Source: Chloroflexota bacterium (lineage in GTDB: Bacteria; Chloroflexota; Chloroflexia; Chloroflexales; Chloroflexaceae). Taken from it: 32,265 bases of DNA. Under the pieces are notes generated by a model. It did not search any database, was not told where the DNA came from, and saw only the letters and a list, made by a program, of their open reading frames with translations. Positions 28,245 to 32,265 of this stretch are shown here, one piece after another. Made by a program: the position numbers and the translations under genes. How positions within the stretch are numbered: the first letter of the stretch is position 1; each line of letters begins with the position of its first letter. Where the stretch lies: the NCBI GenBank assembly GCA_030550625.1, contig JAUQOZ010000211.1, forward strand, positions 1 to 32,265. The letters run 5' to 3'.

Positions 28245-29099
28245 TTGCGGATTGCAATCACCGGAGCACATGGGCAATTAGGGCAGGCTGTGATGGCCGC
28301 GCTCGCCGATCAACACGATCTGGTGCCGTTGGGGCATGGCCAGCTTGAGTTGGCTGATCCGGCAACTGTCGATCAGATTGCGGCCACCGGCGCCGAGGTG
28401 GTGATTCACGCTGCCGCCTACACCAATGTAGATGGGTGCGCGCGCGATCCATTGCTGGCTTATCGGGTCAATGGCTTGGGTACGCGCTATGTGGCCCTTG
28501 GCTGTCGCCGGATTAATGCGGTGCTGGTCTATATCAGCACCAACGAGGTGTTTGCCGGTGATGGCCGGCGGCCCTATTTCGAGCACGATCCCACCGGCCC
28601 GATCAATCCGTATGGCCAGAGCAAGTTGGCCGGCGAGCACGCCGTGCGGGAGCTGTGGCCGCGCCATTTCATCGTGCGAGTGGCATGGCTGTTTGGCGGC
28701 GAACGCAATTTTGTCCGCACGGTGTTGCGGCTAGCGGCCAATCCGCCGGCGGGAGGGTTGCGGATGGTGGCTGACGAGATCGGCAGCCCCACGTACGCGC
28801 CTGATGTGGCGGCGGGTTTGGCGCGGTTGATCACGACCGATTACTACGGCACCTATCACTTTGTCAACGATGGCATGTGCTCACGCTATGAGTTTGCGGC
28901 TGAAATCCTGCGCCGCGCCGGTATTGACACCCCGCTTCACCCTATCCGTTTGCGCGATTTTCAACGCGATAGCACGCCGCCGCCCTATACGCCGCTGGCC
29001 AATGTGGCCGGTGCAGCGTTAGGCATTACCTTCCGTCCGTGGCAAGAGGCGCTCGAAGCCTATCTTGCCCGCTTGCGCCGCGAAGCGTCATTGCCATGA
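28245..29099 (+). CDS. rmlD: dTDP-4-dehydrorhamnose reductase (RmlD family)
   Basis: RmlD reduces dTDP-4-dehydro-L-rhamnose to dTDP-L-rhamnose with NAD(P)H, the last step of rhamnose donor synthesis. The 284-residue product is an extended SDR protein: TGAHGQLG nucleotide loop at residues 6-13, HAAAYTNVDGCARDP (55-69), catalytic region STNEVFAG (98-105) and NPYGQSKLAGE with Y123 and K127, and WLFGGERNFVRTVLRLA. Length is normal. The start is TTG 28245, with AAGGAG seven bases upstream; there is no nearby ATG in frame. The stop overlaps the next start by ATGA. rmlA, rmlB and rmlC are not in the window. A related sugar-nucleotide reductase of the same family is possible. Confidence 0.85.
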   Translation: MRIAITGAHGQLGQAVMAALADQHDLVPLGHGQLELADPATVDQIAATGAEVVIHAAAYTNVDGCARDPLLAYRVNGLGTRYVALGCRRINAVLVYISTNEVFAGDGRRPYFEHDPTGPINPYGQSKLAGEHAVRELWPRHFIVRVAWLFGGERNFVRTVLRLAANPPAGGLRMVADEIGSPTYAPDVAAGLARLITTDYYGTYHFVNDGMCSRYEFAAEILRRAGIDTPLHPIRLRDFQRDSTPPPYTPLANVAGAALGITFRPWQEALEAYLARLRREASLP

Positions 29100-30058
29100 T
29101 TGATGTGATTGTGCCCAATTACAATGGCAGCGCGTTGCTGCCGGTGTGTCTTGACTCGTTGCGCGCGCAGACCCGGCGTGATTTTGTGGTGACGGTGGTT
29201 GATGACGCCAGTACCGACGACTCGGTTGAGTTGGTGCGGGCGCGCTACCCAGAAATGCGGGTGTTGGCCTTGGCGCAGAACCGCGGGTTTGCAGCGGCGG
29301 TGAATGCAGCGATAGCAGCGACCGATCGCCCTTTTGTGGTTTTGCTCAACAACGATACCGAAGCTGACCCTAAGTGGTTAGAGGCGCTGATCGGCGCGCT
29401 CGAACGCTGGCCGCAGTTTGCTTTTGCCGCCGCGAAGCTGCGTCTGTTCGACCGGCGCGAGGTGTTGCATTCGGCAGGTGATTTCTATCGCTTGAACGGC
29501 GAACCGGGCAATCGCGGCGTATGGGAAGTCGATCGCGGCCAATATGATGCTTACACCGAGGTGTTCGGGCCATGCGCCGGCGCAGCCGCTTACCGGCGCA
29601 GCGCACTAGAACTGCTGGCCGAAGATGGTAACGTCTTTGACGAAGAATTGGTAATGTACTGCGAGGATGTCGATCTCAACTTGCGCGCGCGGCGCAAAGG
29701 TCTGCGTACTATCTTTGTCCCCACCGCAGTCGTCTACCACCGGCTGAGCGCCAGCGGTGGCGGCGCTTTGGCCAGTTATTATTGCGGGCGCAATTTTCCG
29801 CTCGTCTGGGTGAAAAATATGCCGCCGCCGCTGGCGCGCCGCTATTGGCCGGCGCTCGTGATCTCGCAGGTGCGTTTCGCCCTGCACAGCTTGTTGCATG
29901 TTCGCGAACCAGCCGCGCGGGCGCGGCTGCGCGGCCAATTGGCTGGTTTGCGCGAGTTGCCGCGCTTTCTGTCACGCCGTTCCGCATTACCCGAAGAAAC
30001 AGCGCCGGTCGTCGCCGCATTGGCGCTTGGCCAGCCACCTACGCAGAGTGCATCATGA
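29096..30058 (+). CDS. Family 2 glycosyltransferase, rhamnosyltransferase-like
   Basis: A 320-residue GT-A fold enzyme with the GT2 N-terminus MIDVIVPNYNGSALL, VVDDASTDDSVEL around residues 35-45, LLNNDTEADP with the metal-binding NND at 85-87, PCAGAAAYRRSAL, and the acceptor/catalytic-base region YCEDVDLNLRARRKG. The pattern is that of WbbL-type rhamnosyl and related transferases acting on surface polysaccharide. A short, weakly hydrophobic C-terminal region may touch the membrane. ATG 29096 overlaps the rmlD stop (ATGA), so translation is coupled; this also tells that the start is not further upstream. Pairing with rmlD suggests dTDP-rhamnose as donor, which is inference. Confidence 0.88.
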   Translation: MIDVIVPNYNGSALLPVCLDSLRAQTRRDFVVTVVDDASTDDSVELVRARYPEMRVLALAQNRGFAAAVNAAIAATDRPFVVLLNNDTEADPKWLEALIGALERWPQFAFAAAKLRLFDRREVLHSAGDFYRLNGEPGNRGVWEVDRGQYDAYTEVFGPCAGAAAYRRSALELLAEDGNVFDEELVMYCEDVDLNLRARRKGLRTIFVPTAVVYHRLSASGGGALASYYCGRNFPLVWVKNMPPPLARRYWPALVISQVRFALHSLLHVREPAARARLRGQLAGLRELPRFLSRRSALPEETAPVVAALALGQPPTQSAS

Positions 30059-30837
30059 CCAACGAACCATTCCTGTCCATTGTGATCCCAGCGTACAACG
30101 AAGAGCGGCGCTTGCCAGCAACGCTCGCTGCAATTATGACCTTTCTCGCCGCCGAGCCATACGCCAGCGAAGTGATCGTTGTCGATGATGGCAGCGAGGA
30201 TCGCACCGCCGAGATTGCCGCTGCCTTCCCCGGTGTCACCGTGTTGCGCTGCGATCATCGTGGCAAAGGGTTTGCGGTGCGCGCGGGGGCGCTGGCAGCG
30301 CGTGGTTCGATCATTTTGCTGTGTGATGCTGATTTAGCGGTGCCGATCGAGGAATGGCCGCGATTGCGCGCTGCGATCGAGGCCGGCTATCCGATTGCGA
30401 TTGGGTCGCGCGAGGGGGTTGGCGCGACCCGCGAGGGTGAACCGTGGTATCGGCATGTGATGGGCCGGGTGTTCAATTGGATCATTCGCCTCGTGGCCCT
30501 GCGGGGTATCAACGATACCCAGTGCGGCTTCAAGGCGTTGCGCCGTGAAGTGGCCCGCGATCTCTTTCGCCGGGTGCGCATTTATGGCGATGATGCGCCG
30601 GTCGTGCGCGGCGCCGCTGTGACTGCGTATGATGTCGAATTGCTCTTCCTTGCCCAACGCCGCGGCTATCCAATCGCCGAGATTCCGGTGACGTGGCGCT
30701 ACGGCGCGGAAACCAAAGTTAATCCGCTACGCGACTCGTGGCGCAACCTGCGCGATGTGCTACGGGTGCGCTGGAATGATCTCCGTGGCCGGTATGATGT
30801 CACATCCGCCCCGGTAGAGGAGGTTGCTCCCCGATGA
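30055..30837 (+). CDS. Family 2 glycosyltransferase, dolichyl-phosphate-glucose-synthase-like
   Basis: A 260-residue GT2 enzyme close in pattern to DPG/DPM synthases (Alg5-like), which load a sugar onto a polyprenyl phosphate. Visible are LSIVIPAYNEERRLPATL (7-24), VVDDGSEDRT (42-51), the GKGFAVRAGA motif (70-79), LLCDADLAVP with DAD at 91-93, GSREG, and the diagnostic INDTQCGFKALRR followed by YDVELLFLAQRRGYPIAEIP. There is no C-terminal membrane domain, as for bacterial soluble members. It overlaps the previous gene by ATGA. It probably makes a polyprenyl-phosphate sugar used in surface glycan or protein glycosylation. Confidence 0.88.
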   Translation: MTNEPFLSIVIPAYNEERRLPATLAAIMTFLAAEPYASEVIVVDDGSEDRTAEIAAAFPGVTVLRCDHRGKGFAVRAGALAARGSIILLCDADLAVPIEEWPRLRAAIEAGYPIAIGSREGVGATREGEPWYRHVMGRVFNWIIRLVALRGINDTQCGFKALRREVARDLFRRVRIYGDDAPVVRGAAVTAYDVELLFLAQRRGYPIAEIPVTWRYGAETKVNPLRDSWRNLRDVLRVRWNDLRGRYDVTSAPVEEVAPR

Positions 30838-31121
30838 CTCCTAGCCAACGTGCGCATTTGCGCCGCCTCGCCCATGCGTTGCCGGTCACGGTGATGATCG
30901 GCAAGCATGGCCTGACCGAAAACATTCTGTCGAAGGTCGAGCAAGAACTTGATGCCCACGAGTTGATCAAAGTGCGGTTTCTCGACTACAAAGATATGAA
31001 AGAGGAGTTGGTCGAGACGATAGTGGCGACGACCGGGGCGATGTTGGTGGCAATTATCGGCCACACGGCGATCCTCTACCGCCAGCACCGCGATCCGGCA
31101 CAGAGGAAGATCCACGTATGA
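30834..31121 (+). CDS. yhbY: YhbY-type ribosome-associated RNA-binding (CRM domain) protein
   Basis: A 95-residue CRM-domain protein. Members bind pre-50S ribosomal particles and assist ribosome assembly. Visible are LTPSQ-like MTPSQRAHLRRLAHAL, the RNA-binding GxxG loop GKHG at residues 23-26 within VMIGKHGLTENIL, HELIKVRF (42-49), and the closing IGHTAILYRQH typical of the family. Length is normal. It overlaps the upstream glycosyltransferase gene by ATGA, so it is co-translated with a glycan operon, an odd pairing. The downstream gene again overlaps by ATGA. Confidence 0.93.
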   Translation: MTPSQRAHLRRLAHALPVTVMIGKHGLTENILSKVEQELDAHELIKVRFLDYKDMKEELVETIVATTGAMLVAIIGHTAILYRQHRDPAQRKIHV

Positions 31122-31498
31122 ATACGAAAGCCTTGCAACGCGGGTTCTGGCTCTCGTTCTGGTCGGTAGTGACCATTATGACGGTGCGCGGCGCGATCAT
31201 TCCGGCGCGGCTGCGCAATCTGCGGATTACCAGCCTCAGCGGGATCGGGCCGGTGTATGCGACCGTGAGTTGGGGCTACAGCGCCGGCAGCCGGCCGGTC
31301 AATGTGATCTTTGATCTGCAATTTGCCGGTGGCGCCACCGGCAGCGTCACCGTTGACGGCGAGGCGCTCGAGGCTGAGGTGCCGTTGATTGGAACGGCGC
31401 GGGCCGGTGAGGCGTATACCATCACGGCGACGTTGGTCTACCGCCGGTTGGGTTGGACGTTCACCCGCCAGATGCAGGCGTCGGGTCAGGTTGGGTAG
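31118..31498 (+). CDS. Small membrane-anchored protein with beta-rich domain
   Basis: A 126-residue protein not assigned to a family. An N-terminal hydrophobic stretch (about residues 10-28, FWLSFWSVVTIMTVRGAII) may be a signal anchor. The remainder alternates strands as in an immunoglobulin or fibronectin-like fold (ATVSWGYSAGSRPVNVIFD, AGEAYTITATLVYR). It is the last gene of the operon, and starts at an ATGA overlap with yhbY. Its end overlaps the tail of the convergent gene by 38 bases. An exported role at the cell surface fits the context but is inference. Confidence 0.7.
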   Translation: MNTKALQRGFWLSFWSVVTIMTVRGAIIPARLRNLRITSLSGIGPVYATVSWGYSAGSRPVNVIFDLQFAGGATGSVTVDGEALEAEVPLIGTARAGEAYTITATLVYRRLGWTFTRQMQASGQVG

Positions 31499-31916
31499 CT
31501 TGCGCTTCTAGTTCGGCGATGCGGGCCCGCACTTCGGCGGCGAGCCGCTGCAATTCACGATTGACCACGTACTGCCATTCGGCGGCTTCGTGGTCTTCGA
31601 GTGCGCCGCCGCCGTACTTCAATTCCATCGCCAAATGCCAACCTTTGCGTTCGGCAAACTTCTCTAATTCGGCGCACCGGCTCGGCGGCCAACGCCGGCG
31701 GATAAATTGGCGAAACGCGCGTTCCATCCGCCCTGATCCATCGGGATTTAGTGATGGCAGGGGGAAAAACGGCTCTTTATCGCGCGGATCGGGGGCGGCT
31801 GCTTTGCTGAAGTAGAGGGTGCGCTGGGTAATCGAGTAGCGCCACTCGCCATCGCCATGGTAATTGCCGGGGTTGTTGGCAATAGCGCCGGTCAGCATGC
31901 GATCGGTGATGGTCAT
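31461..31916 (-). CDS. Hypothetical protein, convergent to the glycan operon
   Basis: A 151-residue protein of unknown function. It begins MTITDRMLTGAIANNPGNYH and contains GDGEWRYSITQRTLYFSKAA, a proline/aspartate linker, and a helical C-terminal part with WHLAMELKYGGGALEDHEAAEW and a coiled-coil-like NRELQRLAAEVRARIAELEA. ATG 31916 has AGGTG about five bases upstream and was preferred over a start 81 bases earlier that would add a cysteine-rich, non-homologous-looking extension. Its 3' end overlaps the convergent gene. No signal peptide or known motif is seen. Confidence 0.65.
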   Translation of the reverse strand: MTITDRMLTGAIANNPGNYHGDGEWRYSITQRTLYFSKAAAPDPRDKEPFFPLPSLNPDGSGRMERAFRQFIRRRWPPSRCAELEKFAERKGWHLAMELKYGGGALEDHEAAEWQYVVNRELQRLAAEVRARIAELEAQATQPDPTPASGG

Positions 31917-32265
31917 CGTTGCACCTATTCGATAAAAACCGATCTTACGACAGTAACTTGTTCTATACAGCATAGCACAGAGCAGGCGAAGAGACAACTC
32001 GTTGGGGAGTAGGGATTAGGGATTGGGGAAGAAGATGTGTAGTGCCGGACGTTGCGGCAGCGTACAGCGATCAACGGTGGTGCTCGACCGCATCTTCTGT
32101 CCACTCCTTAACTCACGAGCGGGAGCCATTCACTCAGGTATGTGTTCCGCCGCTGCGGGAGATTGCTTTGGGCGCTGCGCGCCCTCGCAATGACACATGG
32201 GTGACGCCCCCTCGGCGCCTTCGGCGAAGAGCATGATAGCATCCTCATCATCGCTCCCATTGGCG
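31917..32265. other. Non-coding tail of the window
   Basis: No supported gene. A 6-bp hairpin GGGCGC-TGC-GCGCCC lies at 32170-32184 in a stretch ending CTCGCAATGACA, which looks like a degenerate dispersed non-coding repeat, and GGCGCCTTCGGCG at 32216-32228 is another small GC hairpin. Short frames here lack ribosome binding sites. Confidence 0.4.

Noticed and set aside
1-32265. tRNA or rRNA genes
   Set aside because: No cloverleaf with TTC-loop signature or rRNA-like segment was noticed on either strand.

Overview
The window reads as chromosomal DNA of a filamentous anoxygenic phototroph of the Chloroflexota (order Chloroflexales, Roseiflexus- or Chloroflexus-like). The evidence is a bacteriochlorophyll operon with BchF, BchC, BchX, BchI and BchD, a PucC/BCH2-type transporter at its head, moderately high G+C, and a huge secreted SdrD-B-repeat protein of a kind common in these bacteria. 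Genus cannot be settled from the sequence alone.

Positions 1-8334 hold one leftward operon. In transcription order it is: pucC-like MFS protein, SAM methyltransferase, bchF, bchC, bchX, a DUF169 protein, a 64-residue single-span membrane protein, bchI, and bchD (cut by the window edge). The known enzymes cover magnesium insertion (BchI, BchD) and conversion of chlorophyllide to bacteriochlorophyllide (BchX, BchF, BchC). bchH, bchY and bchZ are absent. Three genes have no assigned role. Four intercistronic hairpins are visible, two of them bracketing bchI. A promoter and repeated TGTGCAAT motifs lie upstream of pucC. BchX carries an unusual C-terminal extension.

Positions 8335-9056 form a divergent intergenic region. 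Positions 9057-25787 are one uninterrupted rightward gene for a 5576-residue secreted protein: signal peptide, about five DUF11-like domains, 35 SdrD-B-like repeats rich in Asp/Asn loops, and a fibronectin-like C-terminal domain ending in a short hydrophobic-basic tail. By eye there is no lysine after residue 651 and no cysteine after residue 763. Several blocks of repeats are recent duplications. A strong intrinsic terminator follows.

Positions 25850-28179 contain an AT-rich promoter region with a direct repeat, a small protein resembling the N-terminal part of IS1634-type transposases, and a REC-PAS-histidine kinase. Positions 28181-31498 hold a tightly coupled rightward operon in which each gene overlaps the next by ATGA: rmlD-type reductase, two family 2 glycosyltransferases, a YhbY-type ribosome-associated RNA-binding protein, and a small membrane-anchored protein. 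A convergent gene of unknown function overlaps its end. The last ~270 bases show no gene.
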